DNA from: Longimicrobium sp.
GTDB lineage: Bacteria > Gemmatimonadota > Gemmatimonadetes > Longimicrobiales > Longimicrobiaceae
Assembly: GCF_036388275.1 (NCBI RefSeq)
Contig: NZ_DASVSF010000098.1
Location: 1-64,000, forward strand
Length of the DNA stretch: 64,000 nt
Reading direction: 5' to 3'
Program-made: the position numbers and the translations under genes
The notes under the pieces: model-generated
Database searches by the model: none
What the model was told of the DNA's origin: nothing
What the model saw: the letters and a program-made list of their open reading frames with translations, nothing else
Shown: piece by piece, positions 26,074-34,489 of the stretch
How the letters are laid out: every line of letters starts with the position of its first letter
Position numbering within the stretch: position 1 is the first letter of the stretch

Positions 26074-26682
26074 ATGCGAGACGACGAGGCGGGCGGGCCC
26101 ATCGGCGGCGGACCCACGGGGCACGGGGCGGGGGGCGGATCTCCGGCGGGGGGACCGAACGACGGGCACTTCCTGACGGGCGGGCATGTGCCGAGCGACG
26201 ACGACATGGTGTCGCGTCCGGCGGTGAAGCCCACCGATCCCACGGGGCTGCGGCGGGACCCGGGCGCCATCCGCGCCGAAGACACCGAGCCGTACATCGG
26301 CCTGCAGTACATCGCGCGGCTGTTCAAGATCGTGGCGATGATCGTGCTGGTGGCCATCATCGCCGAGGTGGTGGCCGGGCTGATGTTCGAGGCTTCGTCG
26401 GAGGCGCCCGCCTGGCCGGAACTGGCGCTGAACCTGCTGGCCGAGGTCATCCAGGGCGGCGTGCTCTCGGCCATGCTGTGGGGCGCGGGCGACCTGACGC
26501 TGCTGCTGATCGACGTGGGCCACGACGTGCGCGCCGGACGCGTGCTGCTGGGCCGCATGTCTGCCCGCATGAACGCGCCCGACGGCGGCAACATGCGCCG
26601 CGAGCGGTCGGTCGAGCGCGGTGGACCCGGGGAAGGTCCTACCGGGACCCCCGGAGGCGAGCCCCGTTCGGGTCCGCGCTGA
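26074..26682 (+). CDS. Membrane protein of unknown function
   Basis: A 202-residue protein. The first 70 residues are Gly/Pro/Asp-rich and probably disordered. Two hydrophobic helices follow (LFKIVAMIVLVAIIAEVVAG and LNLLAEVIQGGVLSAMLWGA with GDLTLLLIDVGHD), and a Gly/Arg-rich tail ends the protein. 'gggagaggg' precedes the ATG. No family recognised; it could be the third gene of the L,D-transpeptidase unit. Confidence 0.65.
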   Translation: MRDDEAGGPIGGGPTGHGAGGGSPAGGPNDGHFLTGGHVPSDDDMVSRPAVKPTDPTGLRRDPGAIRAEDTEPYIGLQYIARLFKIVAMIVLVAIIAEVVAGLMFEASSEAPAWPELALNLLAEVIQGGVLSAMLWGAGDLTLLLIDVGHDVRAGRVLLGRMSARMNAPDGGNMRRERSVERGGPGEGPTGTPGGEPRSGPR

Positions 26683-26710
26683 TCCGTTCGATCGAGAAAA
26701 CCGAAAGAGC

Positions 26711-26804
26711 ATCACGCAGAGGACGCAGAGAAGACGGAGAGGACGCAGAGGGCTGACCCAAGCCTCTGCGTCCTCTCTTTTGCCTCTGCGACCTCTGCGT
26801 GAAA
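26711..26804. repeat. Long inverted repeat of 'acgcagagg' units between convergent genes
   Basis: The left arm begins 'tcacgcagaggacgcagag'; the right arm ends 'gacctctgcgtgaaa'. Each arm is built from short repeated units and the whole can fold into one long imperfect hairpin. It fills the gap between two convergent genes, so a bidirectional terminator role is plausible. A close relative lies at 42283-42379. Confidence 0.7.
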
Positions 26805-26838
26805 CTGCTGTTACCGGACGGAGTCGAGGGGCCGGGGA

Positions 26839-27315
26839 TCAGCGGACGATGATCCGCTTTTCGACCGTACGTTCCGTCGCGGCGTTCAGGTTGCCGTCCA
26901 GCACCCGGCGTCCGTACGCGCGGATGGTGGCCTCGCCGCGGACGTCGAAGCGTACCTCGACGGAGCGGGGAAGGCTGACGAGCGCCTGGGTGCAGACCTC
27001 GCCCTCCACGCGGTCGAACGGGGTGATCGTAGCCAGGTTGCCCTGCACCGCCTTTTCCGCCCCGTCCGCCCGCCAGCACCCGTTGGGTCCGGTGGTGGTG
27101 ATCGTCACCTGGAAGGGCTCGCCGGCGGTGACCGAATCCGGCGCGGTGATCACGCCCAGCGCCGGATCGGCGAAGGTCTGCACGTTGCTGGCGGACCATT
27201 CCACGATGCCCACGTGGCGCCCCGCCTCGGGCTCGGGGAAGAAGTTGTCCAGCCGGTTGCACGCGGCGCCGGCGAGCAGGGCGGAGATCAGGATCAGAGA
27301 GGATGTGTTCTTCAT
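26839..27315 (-). CDS. Lipoprotein of unknown function
   Basis: A 158-residue lipoprotein (MKNTSSLILISALLAGAAC, lipobox AGAAC). The mature part is beta-rich with a GEPFQVTITTTGPNGCWRAD stretch reminiscent of Ig-like or CARDB-type folds, and two cysteines (GCWRAD, VCTQAL) that may pair. It ends ATERTVEKRIIVR. Downstream of the xanthine dehydrogenase genes on the same strand, 77 bases away, so it may be on their transcript by read-through; no functional link is visible. Confidence 0.7.
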   Translation of the reverse strand: MKNTSSLILISALLAGAACNRLDNFFPEPEAGRHVGIVEWSASNVQTFADPALGVITAPDSVTAGEPFQVTITTTGPNGCWRADGAEKAVQGNLATITPFDRVEGEVCTQALVSLPRSVEVRFDVRGEATIRAYGRRVLDGNLNAATERTVEKRIIVR

Positions 27316-27392
27316 GGCCGGTCAGGTGGAGAAGTGTTCATCTGCGTCGTACACACGATCCATGAACGTCTTTCCCCGGCGGAAAGTGACAC

Positions 27393-28214
27393 TCACTGCG
27401 TCTCGCCCCACCACTGGCGCAGCAAATTGCTCGCGACGCGAAGCCGGTACGCGGCGGTGGAGCGGACGTCGTCGATGGGCGTGATCTCGCCCTCCAGCAC
27501 CTGCTGCGCCTCGTCGATGGACCCGCCCGCCGCCAGGCACCGCTCCGTCGCCGGCACCCTCACCACCGTCGCCGCCACGCTGCCGAAGGCGATGCGTGGC
27601 TCCGGCCCGCGCACGGCCCCCATCACCACCTTGCTGATGGCCTGGGCCGCCCGCGTCCCCACCTTCCGGAACCACTGCGTCCCCTCCACCCGCGGCACTT
27701 CGACCGCCACGATCAGCTCGTCGGGGCGGACGACGGTCGCGCGATAGCCCGTGTAGAGCTCGTTGACGGGGACGCGACGCTCGCCTGCCGCGCTGCGCAG
27801 GACGACGACGGCATCCGCCACGGCGAGGACGGGAAGGCTGTCGGCGGCCGGGGAGCCGTTGGCGATGTTCCCCGCGATCGTGCCCCGGTTCTGGATCTGC
27901 ACGCCGCCTACCTCGCGCGACGCCGCCACCATCGCGGGAAGCCACTCGCGGACCACGTCGGAGCGGATCATCTCCGTGTACGTGGTCAGCGCGCCCAGCC
28001 GCAGCACGCCACCGTCCGCACTGATTCCGCGCAGCTCGTCCAGCCCCCAGATGTTGATGAACCGGCGATCGCTCGTGGTGCCGAAGTGCAGGTTAACGAA
28101 CACGTCGGTGCACCCCGCGAGGGGCACCCGCGGCCCGTCCTCGGCAAGGATGCGGAGCGCCTCGTCGAGCGTGCGGGCTGGACGCAGGTCCAGCGTGGTG
28201 GTCGCCGTCTTCAT
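27393..28214 (-). CDS. Xanthine dehydrogenase FAD-binding subunit
   Basis: A 273-residue CO-dehydrogenase-flavoprotein-type FAD subunit. The FAD-binding motifs are AGCTDVFV, IQNRGTIAGNIANGSPAAD and TEMIRS. The C-terminal CO_deh_flav_C part (about 170-270) follows. It passes electrons from the Fe-S subunit to NAD+ or another acceptor. The gene overlaps the Fe-S subunit stop by four bases (ATGA), and is last in the three-gene order Mo-subunit, Fe-S, FAD. Confidence 0.92.
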   Translation of the reverse strand: MKTATTTLDLRPARTLDEALRILAEDGPRVPLAGCTDVFVNLHFGTTSDRRFINIWGLDELRGISADGGVLRLGALTTYTEMIRSDVVREWLPAMVAASREVGGVQIQNRGTIAGNIANGSPAADSLPVLAVADAVVVLRSAAGERRVPVNELYTGYRATVVRPDELIVAVEVPRVEGTQWFRKVGTRAAQAISKVVMGAVRGPEPRIAFGSVAATVVRVPATERCLAAGGSIDEAQQVLEGEITPIDDVRSTAAYRLRVASNLLRQWWGETQ

Positions 28215-28633
28215 GCGTTCTGGATGGCCCGGTAGATGGCTTCGTAGCCGGTGCATCGGCAGAGATTTCCCGCCAGGCCGGTGCGGATGTCGTCCAGCGA
28301 CGGGTCCGGGCCCAGGGCGATGGCGGCCAGGATCATCCCCGGCGTGCAGATGCCGCACTGCGCACCGCTGAACTCGGCGAAGGCGCGCTGGTAGGGGTGC
28401 GTGCCGCCCAGCCCCTCGATGGTCGTCACCTCCGCGTCCGCCGCCTGGGCGAAGGGGACGAGGCAGGCGACGACGGGGAGCCCGTCCACCAGCACCGTGC
28501 AGGCGCCGCACTCGCCCTCGCCGCACCCCTCCTTGGTGCCCGTCAGCCCGCACTCCTCGCGCAGCACGTCCAGCAGGCGCTTCATGGGATGCGCGTCGAC
28601 CTCCGTCTCGGCGCCGTTCAGCGTGAAGCGCAT
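28211..28633 (-). CDS. Xanthine dehydrogenase [2Fe-2S] subunit
   Basis: A 140-residue iron-sulfur subunit with both expected clusters: the plant-ferredoxin type ligands (EGCGEGECGACTV with a later Cys in VVACLVP) and the all-helical domain ligands (QCGICTPGMI, LCRCTGY). This is the canonical length for the small subunit. It starts inside the 3' end of the molybdenum subunit gene (16-base overlap) and ends in an ATGA overlap with the FAD subunit, so the three genes are translationally coupled. Confidence 0.94.
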   Translation of the reverse strand: MRFTLNGAETEVDAHPMKRLLDVLREECGLTGTKEGCGEGECGACTVLVDGLPVVACLVPFAQAADAEVTTIEGLGGTHPYQRAFAEFSGAQCGICTPGMILAAIALGPDPSLDDIRTGLAGNLCRCTGYEAIYRAIQNA

Positions 28634-30774
28634 GCCACCTCCATGATGGTTTCGGGGATCGCGGGGATGGAGCGCACGTCCAGTCCCAGGTGGCGGATGG
28701 CGTTGACGACCGCCGGCGCGGGCCCGTCGATGGGCATCTCGCCCACGCCCTTGGCGCCGAACGGGCCGTATCCACTCGGATTTTCCAGGACGATCACGTC
28801 CATCCGCGGCGCGTCGAGGGTGGTGGGGATGGTGTAATTGGTCAGTGTGGGATTGGCCATGCCGCCGTTCTTCATCACCACGTTCTCGTTGAGCGCCCAG
28901 CCCACGCCCTGCGCAGACCCGCCCTCGATCTGCCCGACCACCATGGACGGGTGGATGGCCTTGCCGATCTCGTGCACGATGGTCAGGTGCAGCGGCTTTA
29001 CCTCGTAGGTGACGGGGTCCAGCTCCACCTCGGCCACGTCGCATCCCCAGCCGTACGCGGCATAGGCGTCGCCCGTGTACTCGGTGTCGTCCCAGGAAAT
29101 TTCCTCGGGCTTCTCGAACTGGCGGGTGATGGATAGCGGCCCGTGCTCACGCAGGTACTCGCCCGGCGTCAACTCGCCCAGCCGCTCGCGCATCTCCTCG
29201 GCGCAGCGCTGCAGGATCTTGCCGACGACCATGCAGGTGCGCGACGCCACCGTGGGCCCGCTGTCGGGCACCTGGTGAGTGTCGGGCTGCACGATCTCTA
29301 CGTTCTCGTACGGAATCCCCAGCGCGTCGGCAACGATCTGCGCGTGCATCGTCCGCGTGCCCTGGCCCATCTCCACGCTGGCGACGCGGATGCGGGCGCC
29401 CGTCTCCGTCGCCTCGAGCGTGGCTTTCGACGCCAGGTAGATTTCGCCGCTGCCGGTGAAGCCCGAGCCGTGGAAGAACAGCGACAGCCCGATGCCGCGG
29501 TTCGACCCGGCGTACTCGGCGCGCTTGCGGTGGTAGTCGGACCGTTCCACCCCGGCGCGCAGGGCCTCCACGGCGCTGCAGTCCTCGCCCATCACCTGGC
29601 CCGTGGCGCTGGTGTCGCCGGGGCGCAGCGCATTCAGCTCGCGGAGCGCCGCCGGGTCCATCCCCAGCGTCTCGGCGATGCGGTCCATGTGCACTTCGGT
29701 GGCGAACTGCGTCTGCGGCGCGCCGAAGCCGCGGAAGGCGCCGTTCGGCGGCGTGTTGGTCATCACCGCGCGCCCCACGATGGTCGTGTGGTCGCAGCGG
29801 TACGGCCCGGCGGCGTGGATGCATCCGCGCGACAGGACGACGGGGCTCAGGGTGACGTACGCGCCGCCGTCCATCAGCACGTCGATCTCCATGGCCACCA
29901 GCCGACCGTCCTTCATCACCCCCGTGCGATGGCGGATGATGGATGGGTGCCGCTTGGTGGTGGCGATCATGTCTTCCACGCGGTCGTACACCATCTTCAC
30001 CGGCCGGCCGGCCTTCCGGGCCAGCAGCGAGGCGTGCCCCGCCAGGATGTTGGGGTACTCTTCCTTGCCGCCGAACCCCCCACCCGTCTCGGTCTGCACC
30101 ACGCGCACGCGCTCGTCGGGGAGCACCAGCAGGGCCTTGAGCGCCTTGTGCACGTAGTACGGGCACTGCATGGAGCCGTAGACCGTGATCCCGTTGTTCT
30201 CGGGGACGGCGATCACGCCGTTGGTCTCGATGTAGACGTGCTCCTGGTGGCCGGTGCGGTAGGTGCCTTCGACGATCACGTCCGCCGTCGCCATCGCAGC
30301 CTCGGTGTCGCCCTTGCGGATGCGCAGGTGCTTGAAGACGGTGGGCGACTGCTCGGGGTCCAGCACGGGCTCGGCCTCGACGTACTCGATGCGCACTTCG
30401 GCCGCGAGAAGCTTGTCGCGGTCCTCGTGCGCCAGCAGCAGGATGGGCTCCGCCACGTGGTTGATTTCGTCCGACACCAGGAACGGCTGGTCGGCCTCGA
30501 TCAGCGCGACGAAGTTGCACTGCGGGCCGGGGATGTCGCGATAGTCGACGATGGTGAACCCGGCCGGGTCGAAGTCCAGGTGGATGGCGCGCACCCGTCC
30601 CTTGGGGATGGTGGCCCGGATGGTCCGGCCGTACAGCATTCCCGGAAAGCTCAGGTCGTCGATGTACTTGGCCGTGCCCAGGGTCTTGGCCATTCCATCC
30701 TTGCGCGATACGCTCCGGCCGACGGCTGGGGTCATGCGGGCCTGCTGCTGCGGTGGGGATGAGTGGAGGTGCAT
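28618..30774 (-). CDS. Xanthine dehydrogenase molybdenum-cofactor subunit
   Basis: A 718-residue molybdopterin subunit that hydroxylates hypoxanthine/xanthine to urate. The aldehyde oxidase/xanthine dehydrogenase hammerhead domain (GTAKYIDDLSFPGMLYGR) is followed by Moco motifs QTETGGGFGGKEEY, NGAFRGFGAPQ, VEMGQG and the catalytic-Glu loop FGAKGVGEMP. Alternatives for the start are Met14 (30735), which fits related proteins better, and Met28. Assignment to xanthine rather than another substrate rests on the neighbouring purine-degradation genes. It needs Moco; a MoaB gene is at 60175. Confidence 0.92.
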   Translation of the reverse strand: MHLHSSPPQQQARMTPAVGRSVSRKDGMAKTLGTAKYIDDLSFPGMLYGRTIRATIPKGRVRAIHLDFDPAGFTIVDYRDIPGPQCNFVALIEADQPFLVSDEINHVAEPILLLAHEDRDKLLAAEVRIEYVEAEPVLDPEQSPTVFKHLRIRKGDTEAAMATADVIVEGTYRTGHQEHVYIETNGVIAVPENNGITVYGSMQCPYYVHKALKALLVLPDERVRVVQTETGGGFGGKEEYPNILAGHASLLARKAGRPVKMVYDRVEDMIATTKRHPSIIRHRTGVMKDGRLVAMEIDVLMDGGAYVTLSPVVLSRGCIHAAGPYRCDHTTIVGRAVMTNTPPNGAFRGFGAPQTQFATEVHMDRIAETLGMDPAALRELNALRPGDTSATGQVMGEDCSAVEALRAGVERSDYHRKRAEYAGSNRGIGLSLFFHGSGFTGSGEIYLASKATLEATETGARIRVASVEMGQGTRTMHAQIVADALGIPYENVEIVQPDTHQVPDSGPTVASRTCMVVGKILQRCAEEMRERLGELTPGEYLREHGPLSITRQFEKPEEISWDDTEYTGDAYAAYGWGCDVAEVELDPVTYEVKPLHLTIVHEIGKAIHPSMVVGQIEGGSAQGVGWALNENVVMKNGGMANPTLTNYTIPTTLDAPRMDVIVLENPSGYGPFGAKGVGEMPIDGPAPAVVNAIRHLGLDVRSIPAIPETIMEVACASR

Positions 30775-30821
30775 CTGGAACGAATACGCGTTTTCCGTGC
30801 GCGCGCAACTGCGAACTGTGG

Positions 30822-30968
30822 TCTCACACGGAGGGCACGGAGGACACGGAGGGAAAAAGATGGAGGAACGACAGGAACTGGGAAGGGATCAGCGCGAGAA
30901 TTACCCCGATCCAATGATTGTTTCTCCTGTTGCAGTTCCTCTGTGTCCTCCGTGCCCTCCGTGTGAGG
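30822..30968. repeat. Long inverted repeat of 'cacggagg' units in a divergent intergenic region
   Basis: The left arm starts 'cacacggagggcacggagga' and the right arm is its near-perfect reverse complement ('tcctccgtgccctccgtgtg'), about 30 bases each, spaced by about 85 bases. Another class of the same design as the elements at 26711 and 42283 but with a different unit sequence. It lies between the divergently transcribed xanthine dehydrogenase and guanine deaminase genes, so it is not simply a terminator here. Confidence 0.7.
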
Positions 30969-31056
30969 CCTTCCTTTTTCTTGTCCTGACCCCCCGCATC
31001 GGCTATGGTACGGATGACACCATCGACTGCTCTTCCACTTTTCCGACGCCCCCGGA

Positions 31057-31626
31057 ATGACCATCCCGCCCATCCAGATTGGCTACCCCGACTGGGTAGA
31101 GTCCCTGATCGACTGGAACCGCCGCTACACGTCGGACGAAGATAAGATGCGGCTCGCCATCGAGGTTTCGCGCGAGAACGTCGTGCGGCAGACGGGCGGG
31201 CCTTTCGGCGCGGCGATCTTCGAGCGGGACACGGGCGCGCTGGTGGCCGTGGGGATGAACAGCGTGGTGCGGCTGAACAACTGCACGCTCCATGGTGAGA
31301 TGGTGGCGTTCATGATGGCGCAGGCGCGGCTGGGGTCGTTCACCCTGCGCTCCGACGATGGACCCGTCTACGAGCTGGTGACCTCGTGCGAGCCGTGCGC
31401 CATGTGCCTGGGCGCCACGCTGTGGAGCGGCGTGCGCCGCGTGCTCTGCGGCGCCCATCGCGACGACGCCAGGCGGCTGAACTTCGAGGAGGGCCCCGTC
31501 TTTCCCGAATCGCACGAGTACCTGGAGGCGCGCGGCATCGAGATCATCCACGGCGTGCTGCGCGAAGAGGCCAACGCAGTGCTCGAGCTCTACCGGACGA
31601 GCCAGGGCATCATCTACAACGGATGA
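31057..31626 (+). CDS. Nucleoside/guanine deaminase (CDA fold)
   Basis: A 189-residue zinc deaminase. The ligands are the His in LHGEMVA (HxE with the catalytic Glu) and the two Cys in CEPCAMC (PCxxC), the CMP/dCMP deaminase signature. The overall form (GGPFGAAIFERDTGALVAVG, SVVRLNNCTLHGE) resembles bacterial GuaD-type guanine deaminases. With the xanthine dehydrogenase divergently encoded, guanine to xanthine is the best guess, though tRNA-adenosine or cytosine deamination is not excluded by motifs alone. Overlaps the next gene by four bases (ATGA). Confidence 0.82.
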   Translation: MTIPPIQIGYPDWVESLIDWNRRYTSDEDKMRLAIEVSRENVVRQTGGPFGAAIFERDTGALVAVGMNSVVRLNNCTLHGEMVAFMMAQARLGSFTLRSDDGPVYELVTSCEPCAMCLGATLWSGVRRVLCGAHRDDARRLNFEEGPVFPESHEYLEARGIEIIHGVLREEANAVLELYRTSQGIIYNG

Positions 31627-32984
31627 CGGCGCCAGTGCTTGAGTGCGTTAGTGCGGGAGTGAACGGCTCCCTGGATTCCGTCGACCTGGACGCTGCCGCG
31701 GCCCGGCTGCGCCCCGCCAACCTGGAGTTCGCCGCGCGCTACCCGGGCGAGACCAGCGCCCGCCAGCCGGTGCACACCGTCTATGCGGGTGCCCAGTTCT
31801 TTCGCCATGACAGCGCGGTGGAGCATGGGCAGCTCGCGCTGCGTGCGCTAGAGGACTACGCGCCCACCGCGGCCGAGTTCGCGGGCGCGCTGGGGCTGCC
31901 CGCGGACGATCTTGCGGAGGCGCTGTACGCGCGCGTGGTCGACAAGCTGACGCGCGAGCCGGTGGAGGACTTCCGCCTGGATTTCGAGGACGGCTACGGC
32001 AGCCGCCCCGACGCCGAGGAGGATGAGACCGCCGTCACGACGGCACGCGAGATGGCGCGCGGGATGGATGCCGGGATGCTTCCCGCGTACGTCGGCCTGC
32101 GCCTGAAGCCGCTGAACGAGGAGCTGCGCGGCCGCGCCATCCGCACGCTGGACCTGTTTATGACGACGCTGCTGCAGGCGAGCGGAGGGCGGCTCCCCGC
32201 CGGCTTCGTGCTGACGGTGCCCAAGGTGACCATCCCCGAGCAGGCGGCCTTCTTCAGCGACGTGCTGGACCTGCTGGAGCCGCGCCTGGGGCTGGCCGAG
32301 GGAGCGCTGAAGTTCGAGTTGATGGTGGAGGTGCCGCAGGCCGTCATCGGCGCGGACGGCCGAAGTCCGCTTCCCGGCTTCCTGGCCGCCGCGCGCGGAC
32401 GGCTGACCGGGGCGCACTTCGGCACCTACGACTACACGTCGGGCGTGGGGATCACCGCCGCGTACCAGGGAATGCGCCACAAGGCGTGCGATTTTGCGCG
32501 CCACGCCATGCAGGTGGCGTTCGCCGGCACGGGGATCTGGCTTTCGGATGGATCCACCGCCGTGCTCCCCGTCCCCCCGCACGAGGGCGGCGCGCTCACG
32601 CCGGGGCAGGCGCGCGAGAACCGCGACGCCGTGCACCGCGCCTGGCGGATGCACTTCGAAGACGTGCAGCACTCGCTGGTGCACGGCTTCTACCAGGGGT
32701 GGGACCTTCACCCCGCGCAGCTGCCCACGCGCTACGCCGCCGTGTTCGCCTTCTTCCTGGCCGGGCGCGACGCCGCCGCGGCGCGCCTGCGCGGGTTCCT
32801 GGCGAAAGCCGCGCAGGCCGGCGACAGTTTCGACGATCCGCACGCGGGGCAGGGCCTGCTCAACTACTTCCTCCGCGGCATCGCCTGCGGCGCCTTCGAC
32901 GAGGCGGAGGTCAGGGAGCACACCGGGCTCTCCGCCGACGACCTCGCCAGCCGATCGTTCCACCACATCATCGGCCACCGCTGA
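31623..32984 (+). CDS. HpcH/HpaI aldolase/citrate lyase-like protein (DUF6986 type)
   Basis: A 453-residue TIM-barrel protein related to malate synthase/citrate lyase beta. Visible are DFRLDFEDGYGSRPDAEED (acidic metal site), LRLKPL, FELMVEVPQAVIG and GAHFGTYDYTSGVGI, all barrel-strand motifs of this superfamily. It starts in the stop codon of the guanine deaminase (ATGA). Relatives are found near purine-degradation genes in other bacteria, but I know of no demonstrated reaction. A C-C lyase or condensation acting on glyoxylate or a related acid would fit. Confidence 0.75.
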   Translation: MTAPVLECVSAGVNGSLDSVDLDAAAARLRPANLEFAARYPGETSARQPVHTVYAGAQFFRHDSAVEHGQLALRALEDYAPTAAEFAGALGLPADDLAEALYARVVDKLTREPVEDFRLDFEDGYGSRPDAEEDETAVTTAREMARGMDAGMLPAYVGLRLKPLNEELRGRAIRTLDLFMTTLLQASGGRLPAGFVLTVPKVTIPEQAAFFSDVLDLLEPRLGLAEGALKFELMVEVPQAVIGADGRSPLPGFLAAARGRLTGAHFGTYDYTSGVGITAAYQGMRHKACDFARHAMQVAFAGTGIWLSDGSTAVLPVPPHEGGALTPGQARENRDAVHRAWRMHFEDVQHSLVHGFYQGWDLHPAQLPTRYAAVFAFFLAGRDAAAARLRGFLAKAAQAGDSFDDPHAGQGLLNYFLRGIACGAFDEAEVREHTGLSADDLASRSFHHIIGHR

Positions 32985-33005
32985 TCGCGCATCCCAACAA
33001 GAAGA

Positions 33006-33038
33006 AGCCCCGCCGGAGCAAGCTCCCGCGGGGCTTTC
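33006..33038 (+). terminator. Terminator after the aldolase-like gene
   Basis: The nested stem 'agccccgc' / 'gcggggct' (8 bp) with inner 'ggagc' / 'gctcc', followed by 'ttcg', 22 bases past the stop. The convergent GNAT gene ends 20 bases further, so it may serve both. Confidence 0.8.
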
Positions 33039-33057
33039 GCCGTTAGAAAATCTCTAC

Positions 33058-33642
33058 TCAGGCGTTCGTCGCCAGTCCGAGATTCTTGTACCAGAGCAGC
33101 TGGATTTCGCCGGGGAGCCCGGGATAGGCGGAGGGGTCGACCGTGGTGAGAACGCAGCCCTGTCGCGCGTAGAACCTGCATGCGGGCACGTTCACGTTCT
33201 GCGTCTCCACCTTGATCTGGCGGCACCCCCTCGCCCGCGCCCACGCCTCGGCGGCGCGGAAGAGCGCCGCGCCCACGCCGTTGCTGCGCGCTTTCGGGGC
33301 AACGCGAATGTCCCAGAGCACGGCCAGGTCGCGCCGCCCTTCCAGCATGTCGACGCCGGGCGTGTCGAACGCGATCACCGCTCCGCCCACGCGCCTGCCG
33401 CCTGCTCTCGCTGCGAGCACGCCCCACCTGGACACGTCGAATCGCCTCGCCCATTCGGACGGATGCTCACTGTGGAGCGCGTCGTAGTCCTTGATGTACG
33501 GGGAAGGAACAGCCACCTCTGTGAGCACGAAGCGCTCGCCATCGCGGTGCACCTCGAACGCCGAGGCGACCTCGAAGGCGATGGGGACGCTGGCGTAGTC
33601 TCGGAGGCTGGCAGTCGACTCCTCGGTAATCTCAACATCCAT
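33058..33642 (-). CDS. GNAT family N-acetyltransferase
   Basis: A 194-residue GNAT protein. The acetyl-CoA loop region reads IRVAPKARSNGVGAALFRAA (R/Q-x-x-G-x-G/A type) followed by VETQNVNVPACRFYARQGC, the conserved beta5-alpha4 region. The N-terminal half (FEVHRDGERFVLTEVAVPSP) is longer than the minimal GNAT fold. ATG 33642 overlaps the preceding stop by one base (TGATG). Substrate unknown. Confidence 0.85.
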   Translation of the reverse strand: MDVEITEESTASLRDYASVPIAFEVASAFEVHRDGERFVLTEVAVPSPYIKDYDALHSEHPSEWARRFDVSRWGVLAARAGGRRVGGAVIAFDTPGVDMLEGRRDLAVLWDIRVAPKARSNGVGAALFRAAEAWARARGCRQIKVETQNVNVPACRFYARQGCVLTTVDPSAYPGLPGEIQLLWYKNLGLATNA

Positions 33643-34487
33643 CACGGACGCCTGCGCACAGGCGTGTGCTGACGCTGTGCCGTGTCGGCGACGGCGCGCG
33701 GCGTGAAGGTGCCATCCAGGAATCGATAGCCGCTGTACCGCTCGTGCTCGACGTAGTACTCGCCGCGCGGAATCTTCCGCCAGAAGAGCGTGGTTTCGGC
33801 GAGCAGGATGGAGTGGAACTGGGGATCGGGCGGGAGATAGCTGGCCTCGCCGCCGGCGTCTTCCACCGGCTCGCGGGTGCGGAAAACCCATTGGGCGCGC
33901 GCCAGCGTGTTGTCCGGGCGCAGCGTCAGCATGCCCTCGATCTGCCCCTTTTCGCCCAGCCGCTCGCGCGGGCAGAAGCCGATCACCGTTTCGCCCGCCG
34001 CACCCGGCACGAACGCCAGCGTGTGCATCCGGGCGAACATCGTCTGCGTGAAGTGCTGCGCGTCGCCCGCATCCAGGTGCATGTACCACCAGAATGTTGT
34101 GCGATCACCCACGGACGCGCCGTTTCGGAATGCGTAGCCCTGTCTGGGCAAGAACGGATCGGCCCCCCACGGCAGGGAGCCTTGCATCCAGCCGATGTTC
34201 GTGGGGCCAGGCCTTCCGATCTCGGCGCGAGCAACGGTGTCCCGCTGCGTTTCCATCAAGCCAAAGATGTGTAGCGAGTCCGCGCCTACCTGCCAGTACC
34301 GGCTCCGCATGCGCTCCCACGCTGCGCGGGCGCCTGGGTCGTCGCGATGCGGGCAGATCCGCCGGCGCGCCCTTGCCGTGACGGGCGCGAGCGTCACGGG
34401 CGCGGCCTCCATCCTGATGACCAGCGTGGTGTCTGCCGAGGCGAGGTCGACCACCCGCGTCCGGAAGCCGATGCGGCGCACGGTCAC
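33642..34487 (-). CDS. 5'-truncated protein with remnant carboxypeptidase-regulatory-like domain
   Basis: A 281-residue protein starting at GTG. The first 40 residues (TVRRIGFRTRVVDLASADTT, then VTLAPVTARA) look like the last strands of a CarboxypepD_reg-like/TonB-plug-associated domain whose front half, with a signal peptide, is absent. The rest is a conserved-looking beta-rich region without known motifs (ICPHRDDPGARAAWERMRSR, GDRTTFWWYMHLDAGDAQHF). The reading frame continues upstream as unrelated shadow sequence of the lipoprotein gene. It is probably a deletion product and may be non-functional. Confidence 0.6.
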   Translation of the reverse strand: MTVRRIGFRTRVVDLASADTTLVIRMEAAPVTLAPVTARARRRICPHRDDPGARAAWERMRSRYWQVGADSLHIFGLMETQRDTVARAEIGRPGPTNIGWMQGSLPWGADPFLPRQGYAFRNGASVGDRTTFWWYMHLDAGDAQHFTQTMFARMHTLAFVPGAAGETVIGFCPRERLGEKGQIEGMLTLRPDNTLARAQWVFRTREPVEDAGGEASYLPPDPQFHSILLAETTLFWRKIPRGEYYVEHERYSGYRFLDGTFTPRAVADTAQRQHTPVRRRP

Positions 34488-34489
34488 GG

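Noticed and set aside
29143..30762. 539-codon plus-strand open frame opposite the molybdenum subunit gene
   Set aside because: Composition is His/Val/Arg/Gly-rich without motifs; the xanthine dehydrogenase gene on the other strand is unambiguous.
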